From assembly GCF_002204795.1 (NCBI RefSeq), contig NZ_NIXO01000026.1, positions 1 through 64,000 of the forward strand: a stretch of DNA of 64,000 nt, written 5' to 3'. Every line of letters starts with the position of its first letter. Position 1 is the first letter of the stretch. Shown piece after piece: positions 25,740 to 34,237 of this stretch. The stretch is from Pseudomonas sp. K2I15 (lineage in GTDB: Bacteria; Pseudomonadota; Gammaproteobacteria; Pseudomonadales; Pseudomonadaceae). Both the position numbers and the translations under genes were made by a program. The notes under the pieces are model-generated. The model saw nothing but the letters and a program-made list of their open reading frames with translations, was not told the origin of the DNA and made no database searches.

Positions 25740-26570
25740 TCAAGCCTTTTTGACCTGATCCAGCAAGCGACCGACTATTGACCGCAACTGTGGATGCTCG
25801 GGCAGGCGAATGCCGAAGCTGGCTTGCAACAGCGCCAGCAGCTCATCCACGTCCTTGATTGCGCGCTTTTCGCTGGCCCGGTCCAGGTAGTGAATGGCGT
25901 AGTCGCCATTGTTCAGTGTGCGGCGAAATCCCGGGCCGATCAGTGCGACTTTCAACTGGCCGAGGAACGGCGAATCCGGGTGGGTGGAGACGTACCAGTT
26001 GCCGATTTCGTAGTCGATGCGCGACTGCAACTGCAGGTCGAACACATACAAGCCACGCCACTCACCGGCGACCTGCGCCCACAAGGTGTAGCTGCCTTCG
26101 TCCAAGCTCAGGCGATAGGGTTCATGGGCGGTGGCCTGGGTCGCGTCGGTGTCCAGTTGCAACGGGCTGGTGGGCACCAGGCCGCCAAAGCCGACATCGC
26201 TGATGTAACGCACACCGTCCAGGGTCACCAGGCTCAGCCGATGGGTGCGCGCCGTGAGTGCGTCGGGCGGCCCGCCCATCACCACGCGGCCGGTAATGCC
26301 TCGCGCGTCGAAGCCCAGCTCCTGCAACAACGCGAGAAACATCTGATTCAGTTCGTAGCAATAACCACCACGCCCATCGAACAGAACCTTTTGCTCGACA
26401 CTGGGCAAATCGATCGGCACCGGCAGGTGCAGCAGCGTCGACAGACTCTCGAAGGCGAAGGTGCTGACATGGCGCAGTTGCAACGCCTGCAGGGTTTGCA
26501 GGGTCGGCGGTGGCGGCGTGTCGTAGCCCAAACGTTGCAGGTACAGGCGGCTGTGGGTCAGCTCAGGCAT
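25740..26570 (-). CDS. Arylamine N-acetyltransferase
   Basis: A 276-residue NAT that transfers an acetyl group from acetyl-CoA to arylamines or hydrazines. The catalytic triad is visible: C71 in RGGYCYELN, H110 in ARTHRLS, D125 in ISDVGFGG. Length is usual for the family. The ATG at 26570 gives the canonical N-terminus; the upstream ATG at 26603 adds a poorly conserved tail. It leads a minus-strand set with the frameshifted mini-gene and AhpD-like gene. Confidence 0.92.
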   Translation of the reverse strand: MPELTHSRLYLQRLGYDTPPPPTLQTLQALQLRHVSTFAFESLSTLLHLPVPIDLPSVEQKVLFDGRGGYCYELNQMFLALLQELGFDARGITGRVVMGGPPDALTARTHRLSLVTLDGVRYISDVGFGGLVPTSPLQLDTDATQATAHEPYRLSLDEGSYTLWAQVAGEWRGLYVFDLQLQSRIDYEIGNWYVSTHPDSPFLGQLKVALIGPGFRRTLNNGDYAIHYLDRASEKRAIKDVDELLALLQASFGIRLPEHPQLRSIVGRLLDQVKKA

Positions 26571-26727
26571 GACGCAATCCTGGGGTCGGTGGCGAAACAC
26601 CACTAATACCCTGAAGGCCGTTGTTTGCCAATTGTGATTTGAATCAAATACAAGCCCCGGGATGCAGAAACTTTCTGAACCTTTCTGAACTGATTTATAT
26701 CAATTCACTACAAGACAGGGAGCCATG

Positions 26728-26973
26728 ATGAGTACCGCAATGATCTACACCATCCACTACTTGCTACACGGCGAACCGAAAACCTTTGTGGTGCGTGCCG
26801 AGGTCATGAACAACGCCGAGGCGTGGCATTGGGCAGCCGTTGACGCCGACATTGCCCACGTGGGGCGCATAGGCCGGCCGGGCCATGAGCGGGTGAAAAA
26901 GACCACACGGCCTTGGGCTGAGAAATTCGGCATCACCGAGGTGACCTGGGTAGCGCCGAAACGCTTGGGCTGA
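26728..26973 (+). CDS. Small hypothetical protein, possibly DUF6555
   Basis: An 81-residue protein (STAMIYTIHYLLHGEPKTF at the N-terminus; conserved-looking MNNAEAWHWAAVDA). The pattern resembles a Pseudomonas family I recall as DUF6555, function unknown. GGGAG precedes the second ATG (26728) at better spacing than the first (26725). A strong terminator follows directly. Confidence 0.7.
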   Translation: MSTAMIYTIHYLLHGEPKTFVVRAEVMNNAEAWHWAAVDADIAHVGRIGRPGHERVKKTTRPWAEKFGITEVTWVAPKRLG

Positions 26974-26975
26974 AT

Positions 26976-27007
26976 GAAAAAGCCCCGCACAACGGCGGGG
27001 CTTTTTT
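26976..27007. terminator. Bidirectional rho-independent terminator
   Basis: AAAAAGCCCCGC, a loop of five, and GCGGGGCTTTTTT form a GC-rich stem with A and T runs on both sides. It serves the + strand small gene ending at 26973 and the minus-strand small gene ending at 27007. Confidence 0.92.
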
Positions 27008-27201
27008 CACTTTTTCAGATCACCCAATGGATCATAGGCCGGCTTCTTGCCGGTTTTTTCTGGTTTGTCCAATGGGGCAATTGCAGGGCCTACCGGGTCG
27101 ACCTGCGGGTCTGCGACGTCCGGGGAATCGGGGTCGAAACCCAGTTCGTCCTTGCCGCTGGAATGTTCCGAAGAATGCGGGCCACTTTTACTGTTATTCA
27201 T
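27007..27201 (-). CDS. Small acidic hypothetical protein
   Basis: A 64-residue, low-complexity, proline- and aspartate-rich protein (SDPDSPDVADPQVDPVG type) without cysteine, hydrophobic helix or known fold. A perfect AGGAGGTAACT Shine-Dalgarno precedes the ATG. It probably forms an operon with the next small gene at 27225-27398, 23 bp upstream. Similar short disordered proteins are common in Pseudomonas; function unknown. Confidence 0.7.
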   Translation of the reverse strand: MNNSKSGPHSSEHSSGKDELGFDPDSPDVADPQVDPVGPAIAPLDKPEKTGKKPAYDPLGDLKK

Positions 27202-27224
27202 AGTTACCTCCTGGCGCGCCGGGC

Positions 27225-27398
27225 TTACAGCGGGCGGGCCTTGTCGTGCAGGTTTTCCAGGTCTTCCTCGACCCGCTTCTCGTTGTGTTCGCGCTCGGCG
27301 GGGTCGTTGGGGCGCAGGGCGTCGTTGTCGCGCTCCTCTTCGCCGGGGGTTCGGTCAGGGTTGGGTGTGCCGGGCGGTTGTTGCTGGTACCGGGTCAT
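27225..27398 (-). CDS. Small charged hypothetical protein (57 aa)
   Basis: The ATG at 27398 follows GAGGTGAACC. The 57 residues begin MTRYQQQPPGTPNPDRTPGE and go on with dense Glu/Asp/Arg/Asn, ending NLHDKARPL. It is too short for most gene finders. It is probably disordered or partly helical, with no motif I recognise. It lies upstream of the equally acidic 64-residue gene on the same strand. Confidence 0.65.
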   Translation of the reverse strand: MTRYQQQPPGTPNPDRTPGEEERDNDALRPNDPAEREHNEKRVEEDLENLHDKARPL

Positions 27399-27549
27399 GG
27401 TTCACCTCGCTTGGTTTTTTTGCCTACCAGGGTTAGAGAAAACGCGGTGGGCCATCGTTCAACCGGATTACCGTCACTCCGACGGGCGAAGCATGAGAAG
27501 ATGCCGGCCGACCGTATAACCCTACTTGTACCATGGAGACTGACCCTGG

Positions 27550-28071
27550 ATGTTTGAGCTCAAACCGTGCGACCCGATTGTTTTTCGCCAGCAGACGCGA
27601 CGCAGTACGTTGATTGTCGCGGGGTTGTTTGTGGTGTTGGCGATGGTGCTTTCCAGCTTGGCGGTGATGCTGTTTGGGGAGCCTGGGGGGGATAATTTTC
27701 GCTTTAATGTGGGTGGGGTGTTTGCCGGGGTTTTGATTACCCTTGGGCTGGTGCGGGGGCCGTTCTGGAGCCAGGCGTGGCTGGCGCCGGCGGTGTATGG
27801 GTGGCAGCTCAAGCGTAGTTTGATGAGTGTGACGAATGTGATGCACAAGGTGACTGAGGGGGTCCAGGCGAACGACCCGGCCGCGATCAAGTTGCTGCGG
27901 TTTTATCACCTTGGGTTGATGCAGATGCACGAACTGGACGCCAATTCCAGCTCTCAGGCGCAGTTGGTGCGGGAGGTGGATGAGCATCTGGAGAGGATGC
28001 GGGGGTTGGGGATTGAGCCTGACCAGACGCGGTTGGATCCGGGGTGGGTTGAGGCTGTGAAGGTGCGCTGA
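27550..28071 (+). CDS. DUF3087-like inner-membrane protein
   Basis: A 173-residue protein with two hydrophobic segments (about 20-42 and 53-75), then a charged cytoplasmic part (VTNVMHKVTEGVQANDPAAIKLLRFYHLGLMQMH). The layout fits DUF3087. Its role is unknown. It has no operon partner; an interspersed repeat starts 9 bp after its stop. Confidence 0.75.
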   Translation: MFELKPCDPIVFRQQTRRSTLIVAGLFVVLAMVLSSLAVMLFGEPGGDNFRFNVGGVFAGVLITLGLVRGPFWSQAWLAPAVYGWQLKRSLMSVTNVMHKVTEGVQANDPAAIKLLRFYHLGLMQMHELDANSSSQAQLVREVDEHLERMRGLGIEPDQTRLDPGWVEAVKVR

Positions 28072-28079
28072 TGGGGGGC

Positions 28080-28400
28080 ATATCCGTTATTTGGTGATTT
28101 TTGATATGGGTTCCGCTCTTACAGCGGGTCACTTTTGAAAGGAGCCCAAAAGTAACCAAAAGGCTCTTGCCCCACCACTCGGCACCTCGCTTAGGCTCGG
28201 TGTGCCCTCTCTCCGGTAGTACTGCGCGGGCCGCCGCGACGGGGCGTCCCTGCCCCGTCGCGGCTAAACCGGCGTCCTGCCGGTTTACCCGCTCCGTACT
28301 ACCTGCGTTCGGCCAGCGTGGTTTAACGGGGCGCCTAAGATCAAGATCAAGATCAAAAGCAAGAGCACAGCGGCCTACAGGCCGGCTTGAGTGGTGTAGA
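28080..28400. repeat. Interspersed ~325-bp repeat, copy 2
   Basis: Same element as 7632-7960, in the same orientation. The match is patchy in the first 90 bases and near-perfect over the central 200. It again begins just after a gene and is followed by a REPIN. Confidence 0.85.
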
Positions 28401-28433
28401 GCAAAAGCAAAATCAAAAGCGGGCACGGTCAAC

Positions 28434-28520
28434 TGTGGGAGCTGGCTTGCCTGCGATGGCATCAACTGGGTGTAACTGATGTACCGAGGTGTCTGCATCG
28501 CAGGCAAGCCAGCTCCCACA
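28434..28520. repeat. REPIN of a second REP class
   Basis: TGTGGGAGCTGGCTTGCCTG and its inverted arm GCAGGCAAGCCAGCTCCCACA flank a 45-bp spacer. The core GGAGCTGGCTTGCCTGCGAT differs from the GGAGCGGGCTTGCTCGCGA class near 16000 and 21450. Confidence 0.85.
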
Positions 28521-28559
28521 TAAAAGCAGCTCTGCTTTCGCTCTGGAACTTGCCCTTGC

Positions 28560-28690
28560 CCTTGCTTCTAACTCTCAGGTCGGCTTTCAGGTCGCCGTGC
28601 TCTTGATCTGCTGTTGATCTTGATCTGACTGCCCCATTCAGCCCGAGGCCGAACGCAGGTATTGAGGAGCGGGTAAACCGGCAGGACGCC
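28560..28690. repeat. Inverted, diverged partial copy of the ~325-bp repeat
   Basis: Read on the minus strand this contains GGCGTCCTGCCGGTTTACCC, CGCTCC, ACCTGCGTTCGGCC and the AGATCAAGATC motif of copies 1 and 2, in reverse orientation and with the 5' half missing. Its left boundary on the + strand is blurred. Its right edge joins the truncated MEKHLA-like gene. Confidence 0.75.
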
Positions 28691-28824
28691 TGCTCATGCA
28701 ACCAAATCAACCGCTGCCCCAGACTCAGCCCCTCAGGCGCCGGCAACCCCTGCCCCGTCCAATGCTTATAAGCCTCATCCAACAACCGCACAAACCTATC
28801 GTCAAAAGCCACAACCAACCTCAC
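28690..28824 (-). pseudogene. 5' fragment of a MEKHLA-like gene cut by repeat DNA
   Basis: A GTG at 28824, 4 bp past the MFS stop, starts a frame reading RLVVAFDDRFVRLLDEAYKH, then WTGQGLPAPEGL and LIWLHEQA. That N-terminal pattern resembles MEKHLA-domain proteins, which run to about 150 residues. After about 45 codons the sequence enters the inverted repeat (SCRFTRS) and the rest of the domain is absent. The family is inferred from memory of its N-terminus, the truncation from the repeat boundary. Confidence 0.45.
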
Positions 28825-28828
28825 ATCA

Positions 28829-29959
28829 TCAAGGCGAAACCTTAGCCCGCCAGCAAAACACCGCACTGACCGCAATCGCCGCCCCCGCCACGCCAAACAC
28901 CCAGGGCGCCGATGCCACCGGCAACAACAACCCCGCCAGCAAAGGCCCAAGCCCCGCGCCCACATCACGCCACACCGCATTCGACGCCAGGGCCGACACG
29001 CGCATCGCCCCAGGATTACGCTCCGCCACCAACGTGGTCACCAACGGCAACTGCAACGCCCGCAATACCAACACCGCCGCCGCACCCACAATCACCCAAT
29101 GGCTACCAAACGCCCCCAGCGCCAGCGCGCTGAGAAACGAAAACAGCAACAACATCGACGTCGCGCCAAACTGCTGCGCAGCGCGGCCACCCAACGGGCT
29201 CAGGAGCAATTCCGAGACATACCGCAAGGCCATCAGCCCCCCGGCAATCAACACCGCATCACCACCCAGCATCTTCTGCGCCTGAATCGACAGACCAAAG
29301 ATAAACAGCCCATCCAGCGCCACACCTTCAATAAACGACCAGGTCGCCACGCTGTCGGGCAGTTTGAAACGCCGCCCCGGCGCACCCTGTAAATTGTGGC
29401 CGACACTAGGCAACCCCCGCGCCATCCACAACCCCACCAGGCAACACACCGCCAGAATCAGAAAAATCGGACGCGGCCCGACCTGTAACGTCAGCCATCC
29501 ACCCAGCGGCAAGGCCAGCATCGGCCCCAGGGCGATCAACGCCCGCGAGCGCCCCGCCCGACGCGCCGCACCCAGTGGTTCGGAGGTCGCCAACACTTGA
29601 GTGGAAAGGTTCAACGCCGCAAAACACAGGCCCCAGATCAACCGCAGCCCGAGCAACGCAGCAAAGCCGGACAGCATCGAGTTGCCCAAGGCACACACCG
29701 CGGCCGCGCCGGCGGCGATGGAGCAGGTCAGGCGGTCGCCGTGACGGGCGTAGAAATTCAGAACATGCTTGTAGCCGAAGATCCGCACCAGGCGGTTGGC
29801 CGCCAGCAATACCCCGGCCTGGGCCAGGGTGATACCGAACGCCTGGGACTCCATCGGCAGTACCAGGTACAGCAACACATCACTGGGCAGGCACAGGCCA
29901 AGGGTCAGCGCAGCACGGCGGGAGTGGGCATCAGCACTGCGTTGGGCCAGGTCAGACAT
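28829..29959 (-). CDS. Major facilitator superfamily transporter
   Basis: A 376-residue membrane protein with about twelve hydrophobic helices. It reads as a drug- or metabolite-efflux MFS (LGLCLPSDVLLYLVLPM in helix 1; helix-5-type motif GPMLALPLGGWLTLQVGP). It lies downstream on the minus strand of a second, DHA2-type exporter, separated by 75 bp. The substrate is unknown. Confidence 0.85.
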   Translation of the reverse strand: MSDLAQRSADAHSRRAALTLGLCLPSDVLLYLVLPMESQAFGITLAQAGVLLAANRLVRIFGYKHVLNFYARHGDRLTCSIAAGAAAVCALGNSMLSGFAALLGLRLIWGLCFAALNLSTQVLATSEPLGAARRAGRSRALIALGPMLALPLGGWLTLQVGPRPIFLILAVCCLVGLWMARGLPSVGHNLQGAPGRRFKLPDSVATWSFIEGVALDGLFIFGLSIQAQKMLGGDAVLIAGGLMALRYVSELLLSPLGGRAAQQFGATSMLLLFSFLSALALGAFGSHWVIVGAAAVLVLRALQLPLVTTLVAERNPGAMRVSALASNAVWRDVGAGLGPLLAGLLLPVASAPWVFGVAGAAIAVSAVFCWRAKVSP

Positions 29960-30034
29960 AAAAGCTGAAACATTCAGAATTATTTAGACGGCCACGGTAG
30001 CCGTCTACCTCAATGTATTACAAGGCCCAAATGA

Positions 30035-31399
30035 TTAAACCTTGGTGCCGTCCTGCATCAGGCGCAAACCACTGGCCACCGCACCAACGAGTGCAAACCC
30101 GCAACCCAACCACAACGCGTACTGCGGGCCGCTGCTCAGGGACAGATGGAAACACAACGCAACCAACGAAGCCCCCAGCGTCTGCCCCATCAACCGCGAC
30201 GTAGCAACGATCCCGCTGGCACCACCACTGCGGGCAATCGGTGCGCTGGTCATGATCGCCTTGAGGTTGGGCGACTGGAAGAAACCGAACCCGGCGCCAC
30301 ACAAGGCCATGCGCCAACCGATATCGAAGGTGGAAGCGTCGTTGCCCAGGGTCGCCAGCGAGGCCATGCCCGCGCTCAACATCACCAGGCCGATGCCGCA
30401 CAACAACGCCAGGGAGATGCGGTCCGCCAGGCGCCCGGCGATCAGCGCCATCACCGCGACCACTGCTGGCCACGGCGTCATCAGGAAGCCGGTGGCCACC
30501 TGGCTGTGGCCCAGCACCGTTTGCAACAGGAATGGCAGCGACACAAACGCCAGGCCCTGGGCGCTGAACGCGCAAATCGCGGTGAGTGCCGACAAGGTGA
30601 ACAGCGGGCGCTTGAATAAATCCACTGCCAGCATCGGCGCCGGGTGCCCGGCCTGGCGGCGAATCAGCAACAGCCCGCACAGCAGCGCCACGGCGATCAG
30701 CCCTAGCGTTAACAACGCCTGCGCACCGTGCACCGCCGAACCCAGGCCCAGCACCAACAGGGCGAACAACCCGGCGCAGAGAATCGCCGCAAGCCGGTCG
30801 AAGGCATGCCCGGTAATCGGGATCACCGGAATCGCACGCACACCCAGCCACAACGCCAATGCGCCCAGCGGCAGATTGATCAGGTACAACCAGTGCCAGG
30901 TGGCCACCGACAAAATCGCCGACGCCGCAGTCGGCCCCAGCGTAAAGGCCAACCCCACCACCAGTGAGTTATACCCCAGCCCCCGGCCGAGTATTTTTGC
31001 CGGGTAGATATGCCGCAACAGCGCAATGTTGACGCTCATGATCGCCGCCGCGCCCAGGCCCTGCACCACCCGGGCGGCGGTCAGCGTCGGCAGCGACCAG
31101 GCCAGCCCGCAAAACAGCGATGCCACCACAAACACCAGTAAACCACCGAGGAACACCCGGCGGTGGCCGACCACATCACTCAGGGAAGCAAAGGGCAACA
31201 CGGCGGCGATGGTCGCCAGTTGGTAGGCGTTGACCACCCAGATCACCGAGGCGGAATCGGTGCCAATCCCTTCCGCGAGGGTCGGTAACGCGGTGTTGAC
31301 GATGGCCGTGTCGAGGGTCGCCATGCCGATCCCCAGGGAAATGGCGACCACCGCCGCTAGACGTTTATCACTGGGCAACCCATCAGCTACTGAAGACAT
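30035..31399 (-). CDS. DHA2-type MFS drug/proton antiporter
   Basis: A 454-residue protein with motif D1 MATLDTAIVNTALPTLAEGI in helix 1, motif A SLSDVVGHRRVF and the helix-5 antiporter motif GLAFTLGPTAASAI. This is typical of 14-helix EmrB-like exporters. The ATG at 31399 is preferred to the GTG at 31414. It probably exports hydrophobic toxic compounds. No membrane-fusion partner or local regulator is visible. Confidence 0.87.
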   Translation of the reverse strand: MSSVADGLPSDKRLAAVVAISLGIGMATLDTAIVNTALPTLAEGIGTDSASVIWVVNAYQLATIAAVLPFASLSDVVGHRRVFLGGLLVFVVASLFCGLAWSLPTLTAARVVQGLGAAAIMSVNIALLRHIYPAKILGRGLGYNSLVVGLAFTLGPTAASAILSVATWHWLYLINLPLGALALWLGVRAIPVIPITGHAFDRLAAILCAGLFALLVLGLGSAVHGAQALLTLGLIAVALLCGLLLIRRQAGHPAPMLAVDLFKRPLFTLSALTAICAFSAQGLAFVSLPFLLQTVLGHSQVATGFLMTPWPAVVAVMALIAGRLADRISLALLCGIGLVMLSAGMASLATLGNDASTFDIGWRMALCGAGFGFFQSPNLKAIMTSAPIARSGGASGIVATSRLMGQTLGASLVALCFHLSLSSGPQYALWLGCGFALVGAVASGLRLMQDGTKV

Positions 31400-31522
31400 G
31401 GACAATCCGCACACGTGGCAAAGGCCCCTAGATTACGGGCAGCGGCCTTTTTTTTCAGCGGACAAATGTACGGCTGTCCAAATATTCATGTTCAAGTGCG
31501 CCATTTACCCAGTTTTCACGGG

Positions 31523-31972
31523 TTACTGGTCCGCTGTATAGATGATGGTTTGCGCGCTGTCGGGTGCAGCAGGCCGTCGGGTGAAGTAGGTATCGCCTTC
31601 ATCCGTATGAATCTCGTATTCAAATTTACTGGCCACCCGGCCCGTTGCAGTCACATGCTTGATGATTTTAAGCACCCGCTGGAATTTCACGCTTTGGGTA
31701 CCGTTCTGGTTGGGCCCGGTGAGCACGTTGACACTTTGAAACCAGCCGTCGTTCTTCTTGTTCGCGACCAGGGCACCGGTCATTGCCTCGAATCGCTCCA
31801 GCCGGGTAAAGCCCCACAGCGTCTGCTCCGCCACCGTTTGGCCGAGGGCAGCAGAGCCGGTAAACACGAACAGATTGATCGCCGGGCTGTCTTCGCAAAA
31901 AAAATCGTAGGGCACCAGCCCGTCGACCATTTTCTTGCCGGCCACGAAGCCTTTTTTGTGCACCTGAAACAT
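31523..31972 (-). CDS. Hypothetical protein (149 aa)
   Basis: A cytoplasmic-looking protein beginning MFQVHKKGFVAGKKMVDGLV and ending SAQTIIYTADQ, without a signal peptide or membrane helix. I do not recognise the family. The ATG at 31972 follows GGAGG at 5 bp spacing; the frame's upstream ATG at 32008 is less likely. It stands alone between two minus-strand units. Confidence 0.6.
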   Translation of the reverse strand: MFQVHKKGFVAGKKMVDGLVPYDFFCEDSPAINLFVFTGSAALGQTVAEQTLWGFTRLERFEAMTGALVANKKNDGWFQSVNVLTGPNQNGTQSVKFQRVLKIIKHVTATGRVASKFEYEIHTDEGDTYFTRRPAAPDSAQTIIYTADQ

Positions 31973-32052
31973 CGCAACCTCCACGCCAATGGCGTCACTG
32001 AACATCAACTCACGCAGAGGAAAAGTCTAAAGGCGCAGGGCGTACAGGGCGG

Positions 32053-33333
32053 TCAAGCCAATGTAATATCGTGTAAAGATCCCACCCGAGGCAGGATGAT
32101 TTCCACGCTCAACCCGCCGGATGGCGCGTTGTGCGCCTCGACGGTTCCGCCATGCATTTCCACGGCTCGCAAGGCGATTGCCAGGCCCAGCCCGAAACCG
32201 GCATCGGCTTCATTCGGGCCGCGCTCGAAGGGCTGGAAAATACTCCGCAACCGCAGGTGGTCAACACCCGGCCCCTGATCAGTGATCAACACCCTCAGCC
32301 AGCGTGTGTCGGGACTGACCTCAGCCGAGACCCGCACCGTCGTATCAGGCCGCGTGTAGCGCACCGCATTGCGAATGACATTCTCAAAACACCGATACAA
32401 CAGCTCGCCACTGGCACGACTGACAAAGTCAGAACACGCCTGCAAGCTGACACGACAGCCTTTGATGCCCGCCTCGAACTGAGCGTCTTCGACAATCACT
32501 GCCAGCAACTCGACGATATCCACCGGTTCGCGCCCGATGCTCTCGGGGCGGCCCTGCACGCGCGCGAGGGTCAACAGCGCCTCGATCAAGGTGTCCATGC
32601 GCGCCGATTCACGCTGGATACGCCCGAGCATTTCGTGGCGTGCCGGGTCTTGCTGCAACAGCCCGATGGCCACCTGCATGCGCGTCAACGGTGAGCGCAG
32701 TTCATGGGAGATATCGTGCAACAGCTGTTGCTGGGCCTCCACCAGCAGTTTCAACTGGTTGGCCATTCGGTCGCAGTCTTCGGCCAGGTCGACGATTTCA
32801 TCACGGCGCCTGCCCATCATCGGCCGGACACGGGTTTCGAAGCGCCCCAGGGCCACGTCGCCCATGGCCCGGCGCAGATACGCCAACGGCCACGCCAGGT
32901 AGTAGGCCATGTACCCGCTGAACAGTGCACTCATCACCGTGCCGATGATCAATGGAATCCAGTGGCCCAGCCGTCCGGGGTCGTGAGGAGGCTGGGAAGA
33001 CCGGAGCGACAGCGCGGCCCCGTCTTTGCTGACGAGCAACTTTTCATAGGCCGGCTGCGAGACCGGCGTGCCGGCCAGCAATTGACCGGCACTGTCATAG
33101 ACGCCAATGGCTTGGCCGTGGGGTGGCTGCCACACTGCCAGGAGCTGGCGCCCCGAATCGACACCGTACTGCTCCAGCAACTGTTCTTCGCTGGCCAAAA
33201 TCGCGTCCAGGTGATTATCCCCGGGGCCCAGACTGCCCGCCACCAGAATGCTCAACCCCACCAGAAACGTCAGGCTGGTGGCCAGCCAAAAGGCCAGGAA
33301 CAGTTTCCAGAACAAGCGGCTAGGCTTCATCAT
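32053..33333 (-). CDS. Membrane sensor histidine kinase (CpxA-like)
   Basis: A 426-residue kinase with transmembrane helices at about 9-33 and 124-148, a short periplasmic sensor and a HAMP linker. The phospho-acceptor is H210 in HDISHELRSPL. The ATP-binding region has ENVIRNAVRYT (N box), ITDQGPGV (G1) and GFGLGLAI (G2). Its start overlaps the response regulator stop (ATGA), so the two are co-translated. The stimulus is unknown; position next to a BamA paralogue hints at envelope stress. Confidence 0.9.
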   Translation of the reverse strand: MMKPSRLFWKLFLAFWLATSLTFLVGLSILVAGSLGPGDNHLDAILASEEQLLEQYGVDSGRQLLAVWQPPHGQAIGVYDSAGQLLAGTPVSQPAYEKLLVSKDGAALSLRSSQPPHDPGRLGHWIPLIIGTVMSALFSGYMAYYLAWPLAYLRRAMGDVALGRFETRVRPMMGRRRDEIVDLAEDCDRMANQLKLLVEAQQQLLHDISHELRSPLTRMQVAIGLLQQDPARHEMLGRIQRESARMDTLIEALLTLARVQGRPESIGREPVDIVELLAVIVEDAQFEAGIKGCRVSLQACSDFVSRASGELLYRCFENVIRNAVRYTRPDTTVRVSAEVSPDTRWLRVLITDQGPGVDHLRLRSIFQPFERGPNEADAGFGLGLAIALRAVEMHGGTVEAHNAPSGGLSVEIILPRVGSLHDITLA

Positions 33334-34013
33334 TCGGCGATCAACAGGTAACCGAGGCCGCGTACGCTCTGGATCCAGGCCTTGGCGTCGGGGCGCGGGC
33401 CCAACTTCTGGCGAATGCTGCTGATGTGCACGTCGATGCGCCGGTCATAGCGGGTCAGCGGGCAGCCCAGGGCATTGAGCGACAGGTCCTTTTTGCTCAC
33501 CACCTGGCCGGCGCACCGGGCCAGCACTTCGAGCAGGCTGAATTCGGTACTGGTCAGCCCCAGTTCGCTGCCCTTCCAGAGGGCCTGGCGTTTGCCGGGC
33601 CACAGCACCAGGGCGCCGGTCTTTATGACGTCTGTGGTCGGCTGACCCACCGGCTGAACCCGGCGCATGATGGCGCGCAAGCGCGCCACCAGCTCACCCG
33701 GGGAACTGGGCTTGGGCACATAGTCGTCCGCGCCAAGCTCCAGCCCGGTGATCCGGTCGATGTTGTCGCCACGGGCAGTGAGCAACACCACCGGCACCTG
33801 GCTGCTGGCGCGGATACGCCGGAGCACCTCTATTCCCGACAGCCTGGGCAGCATCACGTCCAGCACCACAATGCTGTAGCGACCCGACAGCGCCTCCACC
33901 TCACCTTCCTCGCCGGTGTGCACGCAGGTCGCTTCAAAGCCTTCATGCTCCAGGTATTGGCCCAGCATTTCAGTCAGTTCCTGGTCATCGTCGACTAGCA
34001 ATACGCGGATCAT
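33330..34013 (-). CDS. OmpR-family response regulator (CpxR-like)
   Basis: A 227-residue regulator. The receiver domain has the acidic pair DDD (8-10), the phospho-acceptor D52 in VVLDVMLP and the conserved lysine in YVPKPSSP. A winged-helix OmpR-type DNA-binding domain follows (about 130-225). The ATG at 34013 gives the canonical MIRVLLVDDD start. It is divergent from the BamA-like gene with a 224-bp gap, so the pair may control it (inference). Confidence 0.92.
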   Translation of the reverse strand: MIRVLLVDDDQELTEMLGQYLEHEGFEATCVHTGEEGEVEALSGRYSIVVLDVMLPRLSGIEVLRRIRASSQVPVVLLTARGDNIDRITGLELGADDYVPKPSSPGELVARLRAIMRRVQPVGQPTTDVIKTGALVLWPGKRQALWKGSELGLTSTEFSLLEVLARCAGQVVSKKDLSLNALGCPLTRYDRRIDVHISSIRQKLGPRPDAKAWIQSVRGLGYLLIAE

Positions 34014-34237
34014 GGCGAGCTCGTGAGGGGGTATCGGCACAGTATCGCCCTTGCACCGCCCAACGTCATCGCCCCGGGGCCAACCTTTACCTAACTTGAC
34101 ACTTGGTTAACCGCACCAAACCCCCAGCGCTCTTATGCTTGCCGTCCACCCGTCTGGCCGCGTTGTGGTGATCCGTCTGCGGCGAGTCATCCCTGCGCGC
34201 TTGCGCTGCTTGTCGATGTGTTCTGGAAAAGATCTTG

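Noticed and set aside
31420..31455. Stem AAAGGCC/GGCCTTT with T run on the + strand
   Set aside because: It is oriented for a + strand transcript, but no + strand gene ends there. The 17-base loop and 7-bp stem make chance likely.
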